Origin: Megalobrama amblycephala
Taxonomy: Eukaryota > Chordata > Actinopteri > Cypriniformes > Xenocyprididae
Assembly: GCF_018812025.1 (NCBI RefSeq)
Contig: NC_063066.1
Location: 11,393,382-11,457,381, forward strand
Length of the DNA: 64,000 bases
Reading direction: 5' to 3'
The notes beneath the pieces were generated by a model. It searched no databases. It saw nothing but the letters and a program-made list of their open reading frames with translations, and was not told the DNA's origin. The position numbers and the translations under genes are program-made. Below are positions 45,367-55,450 of the stretch, piece by piece; positions within the stretch are counted from its first letter, which is position 1, and each line of letters begins with the position of its first letter.

Positions 45367-45560
45367 TTAAGTAACACAACATGACCCTCATGTCGTTCCA
45401 AACCTGTATGAGTTACTTTCTTCTGTGGAACACAGAAGATATTTTGAGATTTTATTTTTGTCATACAATGAAAGTCAGTGGGCTTCAGTATTGTTTTGAA
45501 TGACATGAAGGTGAGTAAATGACGACATGATTAAAAAATTTGGATGAACTATCCCATTAA
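45367..45560 (+). repeat. Family B element with TTAA at both borders
   Basis: The left border is TTAA (45367-45370), then ATGACCCTCATGTCG and CCAAACCTGTATGAG. The right arm shows ATGACATGAAGGTGAG, AAATGACGACATGATT and GATGAACTATCCCA, then TTAA (45557-45560). The outer approximately 45 bp of the left arm is missing, so this is a deletion derivative. No coding capacity. Confidence 0.75.
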
Positions 45561-46056
45561 TGATCACCCACACAAATAAAACTAATGACACAATACTCAA
45601 ATAAGCACTGTTAAAATATACATTGTACACTCAAATATTTGGACTGCTTGTGGTGTGTATGTGTGTGGTTGTCTTCAGCATTGGTGTTTCCTGAGAGGAT
45701 GAGTTCTAGAGGAAGTAGGTTTCCTTCTGTCAGTGTGTGTGTCACCGGACTATCCTACATCAGACAAGGACATAAACAATGGGGCGGCAGGGCCCTGGGG
45801 CCATTCAAACTTTAGGCTACTCTTCTCCAGATACTATTTACTACTGTCAGTGTATCATTGACACACTGTATGAGTCTTCAGTGAAGAGGAATGTTTTGAG
45901 ATGGGTGATCTCAATGAAAATGAGTGTCTTTACATGCACAATCTTACACTGATTATGATTAATAAGCCAACATATAAGTTATGTAGGTATGGTTTTTATG
46001 ATGATCAGATTTATTTAAGATTTATTTATCCTTAAGATTTAAGATTTATTTATCCT
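45561..46056. other. Non-coding stretch, no gene seen
   Basis: Unique sequence. A small imperfect hairpin (CAGTGTATCATTGACACACTG) lies near 45848-45868. A direct repeat of AAGATTTATTTATCCTTA occurs near 46017 and 46040. Confidence 0.4.
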
Positions 46057-46425
46057 TAGAAATTCAAGGATGCATTCAATTGACCAAAAGTGACCGTAAA
46101 GAAAAAAAAAAAAATCATCAAAGAATCCTGAAAAAAAAAAATGTATCATGGTTTTCACCAAATCAGCATATTAGAATTATTTCTGAAGGATCATGTGACA
46201 CTGAAGACTGGAGTAATGATGCTGAAATATAGCCTTGCCATCACAGAAATTAATTACATTTTAAAACATATATTAAAATAGAAAAGTTATTTTAAATTGT
46301 AATAGTGTTTCACAGTATTACAGTTTTGCTGTATTTTGATTAAATACATGCAGTCTAAGACTTATTTCCAAAGTATTAAAAAAAAAATCATACCGACCCC
46401 AAACATTTTGAACGGTAGTGTTGCA
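46057..46425 (-). repeat. Family A repeat, inverted
   Basis: CAAGGATGCATTCAATTGACC, A run, ATCAAAGAATCCTGAAAAA, ATCATGGTTTTCACC, CAGCATATTAGAATTATTTC, GGATCATGTGACACTGAAGA, then ACCGACCCCAAACATTTTGA and ACGGTAGTG. The terminal inverted block is intact on the right. Confidence 0.85.
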
Positions 46426-46594
46426 AACACAACCAATGAGTGTTAATATGTATAAGCTTTTCTCTGAATACAGTGTTACATAAGCAGTGGTAATAGGTCA
46501 TTTCTGCAGTGACCTGTAACACTGAGCTTCAAACACAACGATGTATGTTAATTTCTGCATGCATATTTTAAATATACAGTGTATATGCTTGAAT

Positions 46595-46672
46595 ATTTCC
46601 TAACATTTTCTTTCTGTCTCTTTTTTTTCTGATGCTGCTGCTTTTCTGTGTGGTCTTCAAACAGGTAAGAAA
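46595..46672 (+). promoter_or_regulatory. Candidate recursive splice site (zero-length exon)
   Basis: TTCCTAACATT (46597-46607) supplies a branch-point-like CTAAC. A long pyrimidine-rich tract follows (TTTTCTTTCTGTCTC and a run of eight T up to about 46630, then CTTTTCTGTG). It ends TCTTCAAACAG at 46664, immediately joined to the donor GTAAGA (46665-46670). A strong acceptor directly followed by a strong donor is the signature of ratchet-point recursive splicing known from very long introns of fly and vertebrate genes. It would place the window in an intron of a plus-strand gene. Chance occurrence is possible. Confidence 0.45.
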
Positions 46673-47047
46673 AAAATCTTTTATTCAACATTTTCAACAT
46701 TACTTTTATTCAAGTAATAGAATACTATTTGTATCGCAGAATATACGGGAGTGTGTGTTTAGATGCAGTAGTGTGCACTAATTTAGACCATTAACATATC
46801 ACACATTCTCCATCTACCCCAGAACTTAACTGACATTGCTCGGTCCAGATCTAATTTAATCCCTATTACTTTTCTTTTCCCCTTTTGCTTTCTCTCTCTC
46901 TTTCACACATTCTTTTGGAGAGACCTTTACTCATCTTGGCTAATGACTTCCAAATACTTCATCAGCATGTAGCCTTAACCTTGCTGTTGTTTCCAAACAC
47001 CATAACGGCTCTAATTAACTGCTTCCCCCTTCTGTTTCACCTACCTC

Positions 47048-47048
<1 letters not shown>
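46673..47048. other. Non-coding stretch, no gene seen
   Basis: Unique sequence with a pyrimidine-rich part at 46860-46915 leading to the CA array. No gene seen. Confidence 0.4.

Positions 47049-47127
<79 letters not shown>
47049..47127. repeat. (AC)n microsatellite
   Basis: A 79-bp pure AC array, about 39 units, the longest dinucleotide CA tract here. Alternating purine-pyrimidine sequence is Z-DNA-prone. The poly Thr-His and Cys-Val frames are artefacts. Confidence 0.97.
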
Positions 47128-47128
<1 letters not shown>

Positions 47129-48249
47129 CACAGCCTAAGCCAGTTTCATTCTGCTGAGTTCTTTGCCCAGTGCTCTGTATAGTTTTAGTGCTACAAGGGG
47201 AATATATATTTTTAAGAGCTTTGTGTGGATGGATGATGTTAGAATCACTGGCTCTCGCCCCACCGGCCATAAGAACAGCATCTCTTGTTTATTATAGTGC
47301 TTACGGCAGTGTTTAGTCAAGGACTTAACATACGTACACATACTGAATCCAGAGCAATAAGGAGAGTTCAGTTTGCCTCAGCAGATTCACATTGAGGCAG
47401 CATTAACCCAAAACACTAGTCCGGACATGTGCAGCCAGATAGAAGGAACAGTCATACTGTATGTGGCATTTATTTACATATTTAACTTTTGATCTTTTAC
47501 CCGGTACTTGGCCCTCAAGTCAACGGAGAGAGGTGTGAACTAAGGGGAAGAGCGTGTCACTCAAGTTCAAGGATTCTCTCGCCTCGCTTGATAAACAGAT
47601 CTCAAGACTCAGGCTTTAAAATACAGGAACCCTGCTGGGGAGCAACCTGACCTCATAAGTTTATTAATTACTTTTGTTATTAACTATTCATCATGGTTTC
47701 TGATGTCCGTCCCAGTGCTGTGCTGAAACAGGACCTATATTCTTTCCTTTAGCCGCCGTATGAAAATCTAACAGTCCACTGAACTTGATAAGTGTGCCAT
47801 CATCTCGTTAATCAAATTACTTATGAACCGAAATTGACAGTTTTCATTAATTATAAAGGATTATTCTAATTGCGATTCAAATTTATTCATTTAGAACAGA
47901 CGGCATTCAGTAATATTTCAGTGAATTTGCATATTAAATGGAGAGGGTGGTTGATTAAGTATGGTAATGTATGCGCGATGCCTTATTTTGTTTCTGGTGG
48001 GCCATATGCGGCATGGTGGCTGGGGCAGGTGAAGACTCCAGAACGTGTTTAATTTGTTTGACAAACACGGAAGGGGACACAACACGTCCTCTGGCACCCC
48101 ACGCTCCACTCGCCCCTGTGACCCTCACCTCCCTCTGCACCCACCTTTACCTTTAGCTTCTGCTCTGCAGCTCTGCGAGCGGTCCATATATTGTCAAACC
48201 AAACACGACTTATATCTGGAATAAACAAACTTACTGTACGTCTTACTTC
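47128..48249. other. Non-coding stretch with a candidate regulatory segment
   Basis: 47740-48060 is repeat-free. It contains CTCGTTAATCAAATTAC, TTTTCATTAATTATAAAGG, ATTCTAATTGCG and GAATTTGCATATTAAATGG (octamer-like), and is a candidate conserved non-coding element. No gene seen. Confidence 0.45.
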
Positions 48250-48462
48250 TTAAAGGGACAGTTCACTCAAATAATGAAAAGTCTGTTCATTTACCACACT
48301 CATGTTAATATTTTCTTTCTTCTGTGGAATACGAATGGAGATATTTTGAAGAATGTTCATGCTGCACTTTTCCTATTCCCATCTCCATCATCTACTTTTC
48401 ACAAAAGAAAGAAAGTCATACAGGTTTGGAACAACTTAATTTTGGTTAAACTATCCTTTTAA
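48250..48462. mobile_element. Complete Family B palindromic element, TTAA-bordered
   Basis: It runs from TTAA (48250-48253) with TTAAAGGGACAGTTCACTC to TTAA (48459-48462) with AACTATCCTTTTAA. The left arm (TTCTTTCTTCTGTGGAAT, GATATTTTGAAGAATG) and the right arm (AAGAAAGAAAGTCATACAGG, TTTGGAACAACTTAAT) are complementary over most of their length. At about 213 bp this is the only complete uninterrupted copy of the family here. Confidence 0.8.
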
Positions 48463-50263
48463 AATTCTGATGGATTTGTATGATAACATCGTTTCTTAAA
48501 AGTGTTGTCAAGTCAAAGCAATGACTGAAATCTACCGAATTGGTCACACTTTAGTACTTTAGATGCTGGCACTGTGCTTTTATGACTCTTCAAATTGATT
48601 TTAATACTATTTTACACTGCAGCTGTGTCCCATTTGTCCTTTGTTCCCATTCTTAAGGTTAAATCAAACCCATTCTTTCTGGAGTTTCTCCGCAACCAGA
48701 TTTGTAATATTTTTAATGGATTATGAATACACAGCAAGAATTCCTGCTCCAAACTCATGCAAAGGGCATTGCTTTAGTGTAATTTAATACAATAGTTATG
48801 GCAAATGAAAAAAGAGGAATAAAATGAGGACATCTATCAACACCGTGTGCATTTACACAATGTGCCCTTGCTTACACAGGAACTCTTTATCAAGTTATAT
48901 ATAGCTTGCATACTATACTTTGAATTTAGTTTGCGGATACTAAATTTTAAACCATTTGTGTGTTTATACATCATCTTCAAGCGAAGAAAAACTACATGCC
49001 CAAACTGCCGTCGTCCAATATGAATGCACTAGTGCAAATTTCAGTCTAGAAGGTATAGTCCAATGGAAATAAAGCATTATTAGATTCCTTAGCAGAGGTC
49101 AAGCTCCTCTGACAGGTCAACAGTTAACCCTATAGCTTTACTCAGTTCTTGGACTCTTGTTCTGGCTGGGCGCCTGGGTGTCCCTGGGTGCTGGGCCACT
49201 TAAAAAGAAATAACGTAGCGCAGCTGCTGGTGTGTTTAATTAGCAGGGGTGCTGATTTTATGTGTGTGCGCGCCTGAAATGCTGAAACGGATCCTGCGTT
49301 TAGACGGCAGAGTATTGACAGTCTTCGAGTGGCCCGGTGACAAGGCCATTCTTCATTACTCATGGCCGCAGGGAGAGAGCGGACTCGGGGTGGGGTATTG
49401 GGTGGTAATGGGGTTCAGGGTTTTGGCAGCGATCCAGCGGTGGCACACCCAGTTGGGAGAGGCTTGGTGCGATTGCCATCACTTTGCTCTCTCAGATTTA
49501 TGAGGGCTGCTTTAGAAAGGAAATGTTTCAATCAGCTGTGCCTGCCAAGCATGTCCATCACCCTGACAGGCATTTATTTATGGCATCATAGAATTAAATC
49601 CTGTGTACTATGTGCTACACACACACACACACAAGCACACACACATATGTACACATCCACAGATTTTTATTTCAGCAGTACATATCTCATTCATTCTGCT
49701 CACCAGTCATATTGTTTTATGTACTTTGGCCATTGTGCCGCTGAAGTCCAGTCATGTCAGAGAAGCCCTTCTCCAACTCTCCAACTAACTGGAAGAAACA
49801 TGTTCTACACAAATACATAAACACAGACGCTAATTCTTAACCAACACATTGTTATTGTGGCGGGAAGAAACCTCAGTACTCATGAGGGCGATAGATTACC
49901 TTCACATGCATGTGCCTTTAAACCAGATGTACTGCTTTACACACAGCTAGCAATAAACATGCTGACAGTTTAGATAATTTTAACTAACTCTTAAAACTGT
50001 TGCTCTGGAATGACAGCAGTTGACGTAAAAGAGAAAACTGACAGAAGGCAGTTTATTCTAATACTTGCTATAGTGCCCCCTTGCATCAATGCAGAGAATG
50101 CATTTTGTGCAGAAGTGTTTGCGTTCACATATTTGTTTTGCCATAAGTCTTATCCTGAAGTTCCCTGAATGGGAATGTGAAAGAGATTATAAAACTGACT
50201 CTTAGCAAAGTCTCGTCTTAAAAACGTTACTATGGTCAGTAACTACGTATACTGGTCCTATTC
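48463..50263. other. Non-coding stretch with a candidate regulatory segment
   Basis: 49140-49580 is repeat-free and GC-balanced with GTTTAATTAGCAGG and GGCATTTATTTATGGC motifs, and is a candidate conserved non-coding element. The plus-strand frames at 49249-49820 run into a (CA)n tract (about 49616-49645) and are not protein-like. Confidence 0.4.
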
Positions 50264-50740
50264 TACCATTCAAAAGTTTGGGGTCAGTAATATATATATA
50301 TTTTTTTGTTCCTTTATTCAGTATTAAAAGGATCAAAACTGACAGTAAGTCTACAAGAGATTTCTATTTCAAATAAATGTTACACTTTCTAATTATCAAA
50401 GAATCCTGAAAAAAATTATCACAGTTTCCACAAAAATATTAAGCAACACAACATTGATAATAATAGAAAATATTTTTTGAGCAGCAAATCAGCATATTAG
50501 AATGATATCTGAAGGATCATGTGTCACTGAAGACTGGAGTAATGATGCTGAAAATTTAGCTTTGCATCACAGGAATAAATTACATTTTAAAATAGAAATG
50601 GAACAATAAAAATAGATCATAGAAAAGTTATTTTAAATTGTAATAATATTTCACATTATTACTGTATTTTAAATCAAATAAATGCAGTCTTGGTGAGCAT
50701 AAGAAACCTTTCAAAAATATTTAAAAAATCTTACCTATTG
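50264..50740 (-). repeat. Family A repeat, inverted, nearly full length
   Basis: It starts CTACCATTCAAAAGTTTGGG then GTCAGTAAT. ATCAAAGAATCCTGAAAAAA, AATATTAAGCAACACAAC, CAGCATATTAGAATGATATC, TGAAGGATCATGTGTCACTG, TTTCACATTATTACTGT and CTTGGTGAGCATAAGAAAC follow. It stops near a decayed TCTTACCTATT end. The most complete inverted copy in the window. Confidence 0.85.
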
Positions 50741-50929
50741 TTGTTTGCATTTTTTCATGACAAGCCTTTGCTCTTTTCTAATGTAAATCTGTAGGATCTG
50801 TTTGAATAGTTTTAAACACAATTCATTGCTTCTGCGTCACTTATAATAATGACGCAATCATGCCGTTCATGGAAATCTACAGTGTGTGCCTATTGGACAT
50901 TCTCAAAAGCTGAGTTGGCAACAGTAACC
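50741..50929. other. Non-coding stretch, no gene seen
   Basis: Short unique segment between two repeats. Confidence 0.4.
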
Positions 50930-51485
50930 AAGCTGGACGTAGCTTAGCAAAGGGTCAATTGACCTTTCGCAAAGACACGCCCCCTTTTTGTTACTGTTGC
51001 TATGTCCGACAAGCCATCTCTCGCCACACATCATGTTCTCACGCAGTGAAAAATTGCGGAGCAAAGAGGACACTGACAACGTGTCGACAGACAAGACAGA
51101 ACAGGTTACTTTTGAGATGAAACAAAGTCTCAAATTTCAAATTTTGTCATTTTTAAAGAAATTTAAACAATACTGTTTTGTGGCTCTAATTTCAGATCGC
51201 TGTAGCGCCTCAGTTCATACGGCTTGTGAACCGATCATCTCTTCCTACTAGTTAATTTATAGCATCAAATAAACATGAATGAACATCATAAGGAATGTTG
51301 TTTTTATTGCGGAAAGACATCAGTACACACCATTTTTCAAGTTCAAGTCCACCTACGTTAATCTGCTAACTCCCCTGACTGCTTTGTCGGACAAAATGGC
51401 GGATTCAGCGTTATGACTGGTTAAATCTCCTGTCAGTCAAACTCCTGGCGAAGGGTCAATTGAAGTTGAATTAGCAAAGCTCCGC
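50930..51485. repeat. DNA-transposon-like repeat with AAGGGTCAATTGA ends
   Basis: The left end has AGCAAAGGGTCAATTGACC (from about 50946) and TTTCGCAAAGACACGCCCC. The right end has GGCGAAGGGTCAATTGAAG near 51450, then AGCAAAGCTCCGCC. AAGGGTCAATTGA occurs in direct orientation at both ends and is nearly self-complementary. GTTACTGTTGCTATGTCC and GACAAGCCAT inside match a cyprinid repeat (from memory). The frame at 50988-51251 has no domain. Confidence 0.5.
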
Positions 51486-52269
51486 CAATACTTAAGGGTT
51501 TAACTCTTATTAAATAGGTCATTATAACCAAAACTATAGCTTTTTAGGGCTTCCTAAAACTCTTTCCTAAAAGACTCCAAGACTCCCACTATCTGACTCC
51601 ATCAATGTGACATGATGATTCCAGCGCCCCTCCACTTTGTCCTGAGAAATATTTAAAGAAAAACAGAGTGGAATTACCTGACACAGGACAGGATTAGACA
51701 GAGAGCACGGACTGATAAATTTTTCAGTGCAATGAGATGTTGTGGCTGAATAAAACATTGCTTTTTAAATAGACATGGGCTAACATGGAAGGTGTTTCCT
51801 GCCAGTCTCTCTGCGGAGCCGTTGACAGCTACACGCTCATGTCACATGCAGCCACACTGACTTACTATACAGTTCAGCATACTCTCTCTCAGTGCACTCT
51901 TTCTTACCACTTTCAGATCAAATTTGGTGTCATCCTTCTGTATTTCATCCAATACCGAATGGCAGCCTGTCTGAGCATGTGTGACATGAAGAAATGTGTG
52001 TGTGTATCTCTGGCTGTCCTCTGTGACAAAGTACATGGTGCCCTCTTTGTGAGTACAGAGACCCGGCCTGACTCTCTCACACAGCATTAGCATGCCAACA
52101 TGCCCTCTCGCACCTTCCGCCCGGTACACGTGCCTAACGTGATCCTACACACTAGGCCGGCTCTCCCCTTTTTCTCTCTCCCGCGCTGTCTGTCGGTGAC
52201 CCCACTGTTACTCTGAGCTCTTACAGATGGCCTGAGCTCAGATAGCATCTGCCTCCTCCCATCCATCAC
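51486..52269. other. Non-coding stretch, no gene seen
   Basis: Unique sequence. The frames at 51785-52129 on opposite strands show no recognised domain and no splice context. Confidence 0.4.
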
Positions 52270-52640
52270 AAGCGGCTGCTCTGCGGAGCTCCACGGCAGG
52301 GGCCCGCGTGCCTGCCAGATCCGTTACCCCACCTCTGTGTGTGGGACTCAGGTACCGAACGCTGCCTGCTAGCATACGGTCACTCAAAAGGGGGAGGAAC
52401 CCGAGTCTTCACGGTCCAGACTGGGAGCGAAGGCCTGGCTGCGGGTTATTAATGGGCCCCCCTCGTTGTGCCTCGGCCCCCGAGGCGTCTGCCTCCGTAT
52501 CTCCTGGCACGGGACACCGCCTCATAAATCTCCTTAAATAATACCGCGAGGCAGCTAGGGGAAAGGGGTCACTACGGAAACAAGGCAGTCAGGCTGAGAT
52601 GAAGTGTCAGTGATGCATGGCCTGTGCCCCCGAATGCAGG
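52270..52640. other. GC-rich, CpG-containing segment
   Basis: The most GC-rich stretch in the window, with GGGGCCCGCGTGCC, GGCCCCCGAGGCGTC and multiple CpGs. It ends in AATGCAG/GTAAC (52633-52642), which has no pyrimidine tract. The frame at 52308-52541 has no recognisable domain. It could be a small CpG island, a regulatory element or a diverged exon; not decidable here. Confidence 0.3.
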
Positions 52641-53607
52641 TAACATTCCCCCCAAACACACACACACACACACATAGATAAAAGTGAAGGAGGGTATCGA
52701 GACGCAAAGCACAAGCTGAAACTATGAAAGAGATTTTATCAGGAAAACGATATATATATTTTCACGTGAAGCTCCTCAAGAGACCCCCGAGATGCCGAGG
52801 AGTCCCCCAAAATCAGAGCTCCAGCAGCAGATGAAGGAGTTGTAGGTCGCAGCTAGTGGAGTGGCAGCTGAAAGCCGAACATGTGGTTTGAATTAACACC
52901 CTCCCCAGGGTTCAGCCCAACAGCGGGGGGAGGCAGGATCTGAGACTACCTTGTGATGATAGACACATCCGTCTGATTATTGTTCTTCTCTTGACACACA
53001 TCACTTTCACATGCACTGTAGAGTTCCCACGCTTTTTTCTCCTTGTGATTCAGAAGGTTTAGTGAGCTCAAAATGTGGATATGATAATATTTCTTAAAAG
53101 CTTATAGAACGGGGTCAGAATCTAACACGGACTCGGGTTAACAATGTCACCGTAAGTGACAAAAATGCCTCCAAAATTAATTAATCTGTTATAATATATC
53201 TGTTGTGATATATTTCAGAATATTCAGGTTGATTATACTCAAATGGATTACATCTGTTCAAATGAACATTTATATATGTGCCTATACTATTTAAATATGT
53301 GCCAGCCTCAGCCGAGTTTTGGTTCCTCTCAATCTTTATTCTTCATCTACTTAAAGGTCTTCAGGAGTTTTTCCGCCTTTGGTTTGAAGAGTCTGATATT
53401 GTTTAAAAATGCTTTGGAAAAATATTTAAAAAGCATTATGCAAAATAACTGAAAAAACAAACAAACAAAAATTATATAAATAAACTGAATTTAATATTCC
53501 AGAATATTATATATTGTTTACAATTCAAATATTATGTATTTTGTGATTTTATAATTGTAAAATGTAAAATACTAATAATTTTTGTCACATACACCAGCTA
53601 ATATTTA
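52641..53607. other. Non-coding stretch, no gene seen
   Basis: A short (CA)n at about 52656-52673, then unique sequence turning AT-rich after 53150. No gene. Confidence 0.4.
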
Positions 53608-54040
53608 CACTACTGTTCAAAAGTTTGGACAGTTTCACTTTTTTTTTTTTTTGTAAGAAAAAAAGGATGCATTAAATCAATCAAAAGAAAAGACTTTTAA
53701 ATTCTTTAAATAAATCTATTTCAAATAAATGGTGTTCTTTTGAAGTTTCGAATCATCTAAGAATCCTAAAAAATATATCAAGGCTTTCACAAAAATAACA
53801 AGCAGCACAACTGTTTTCAACATCGATAATAATAAGAAATCAGCATATTAAGCTTTGCCTTCACAGGAACAAACAAATTTTTGAAATGTATCAAAATACA
53901 AAACAGTAAACTAAATTGTAAGAATATTTCACAATATTATTATTTTATTGTAGTTTTTATTAAAAAAATGCAGGATTGGGACTTCTTTCAAAGACATTAA
54001 AAATATATTACCATCCTCAAACTTTTGAACTATATGTATT
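53608..54040 (-). repeat. Family A repeat, inverted, internally deleted
   Basis: ACACTACTGTTCAAAAGTTTG at the left, AAAAGGATGCATTAAATCAA, AAGAATCCTAAAAAAT, ACAAGCAGCACAACTG, then CAGCATATTA jumping to AAGCTTTGCCTTCACAGG. The GATCATGTGACAC block is deleted. It ends CCTCAAACTTTTGAAC. Both terminal inverted blocks are present. Confidence 0.85.
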
Positions 54041-55086
54041 TACTGTTTTAAATGTAGTTTTTAAAATTCTGAAGAATAAATAGACCTGATAAAACCAATC
54101 CCGGGCAACACCTCTGCTAGATAAATAGCATTGTTTTGACATGTACCTTCTGTTTTTATGCGAGAGTTCACTAGCAGTTACTAACTTCTTCCTGTAGCAG
54201 TTCTACTCTGAAGCATCATTCAGTGTTGCGCTTTGCTCAGGGAATGCAGCCCGTGCGCCGGAGCATTGAGCGCAAAGAAGATTGTTATATATTAGTTTAA
54301 TAAAGTCAGAGACAAATGAAGCCCCCCTGCCAAAGAGGACTGTGTTACACACTTCATGAACCAAATTAGTGTGGCAGCGCAACACGCCGGCGCGTCGCTT
54401 TTGTTCTGGAGATGATCTGCATAGCGGAGCTCATTTCTCAGACAGATAAATCTGACGGCAAGCCGTGACTTCCCCCCTGAAGTAAATATTGTAAATAATG
54501 AAAGGGCCTGCCAGCAGTGCTTGAGGAATGACTTCATCCTAAGCTATTTATACAGACTGTCAGAGGGGAACAAAAAAGGAGCTGGGCAGAGAAGAGAAGA
54601 GAATGGAACCTCCATCTGATTGGATAAAGAAACAGACTGGCTAATGCCTTCTGGGTAATAGAGATGGAGCACCACTTGAGCGTTGTGTATGTGTGGTTGG
54701 GAGGGAGGGAAGCTTTTAATTGAGAGGTGAGAAGGATGGATCCCACAGGTTAACTCCATTCTTCAAGGGCCATTAATATGGATCAGATAAGGTTTTTAGT
54801 GCACTGCACCTTCAGTGACACATGACATGCTCTATTAATCCTACTGATGTTGTGGACTTGCTGGATGATTATAGTCGAGTTTATCATATTCTGTTGTTAA
54901 TACGGCTGTGTTTAATATGTAAAAGGGGTAATAGAGTTATAAAAATCTTTGTTCTTGGGTCACAGCTGAGAGTCAAATACTAAAGGCACCAGGGCCACTT
55001 AAGGGACGGCCTGAAACTTCCATCTCTCCCTAGAGGAGCCTATTGTGAGATTCAAGAGCTGTCCTGCCTGTATGATTATCAGAGCA
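54041..55086. other. Non-coding stretch with a candidate regulatory segment
   Basis: 54190-54560 is repeat-free with GCGGAGCTCATTTCTC, AGATAAATCTGACGGC and AAGCTATTTATACAG motifs, and is a candidate conserved non-coding element. No gene. Confidence 0.4.
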
Positions 55087-55450
55087 GTTACACTACCATT
55101 CAAAAGTTTGGGGTTGGTAAGATTTTTTTTATTTTTTTTAATGTTTTTAAAAGAAGACTCTTATGCTCACCAAGGTTGCATTTATTTGAAATGCAGTAAA
55201 AACAGTAATATTGTGAAATATTGCAATTAAAAAATGACTGCTTTCTATTTTAGTATATTTTGAAATGTAAGCTAAAGTTCCAGCAGCCATTACTCAAGTC
55301 TTCAGCGTCACATGCATGATCTTTCAGAAATGATTCTAATATGCTGACCTGGTGCTCAAGAATGTTCTGTATTTTCAGGATTCTTTGAGGAATAGAAAGT
55401 GCAAAAGAATAGTATTTATTTGAAATTAAAATCTTGTGTATTTTCGAAAA
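55087..55450 (+). repeat. Family A repeat
   Basis: ACACTACCATTCAAAAGTTT and GGGGTTGGTAAG, AGACTCTTATGCTCACCAAG, TTGCATTTATTTGAAATGC, AACAGTAATATTGTGAAAT, then CACATGCATGATCTTTCAG, TTCTAATATGCTGACC and AGGATTCTTTGAGGAATAG. The right terminus is decayed. Confidence 0.85.

Noticed and set aside
49362..49820. 152-codon plus-strand open frame
   Set aside because: It passes through a (CA)n tract and shows no protein-like region.
52633..52642. AG/GT juxtaposition at the end of the GC-rich segment
   Set aside because: No pyrimidine tract or branch point upstream and a weak donor.
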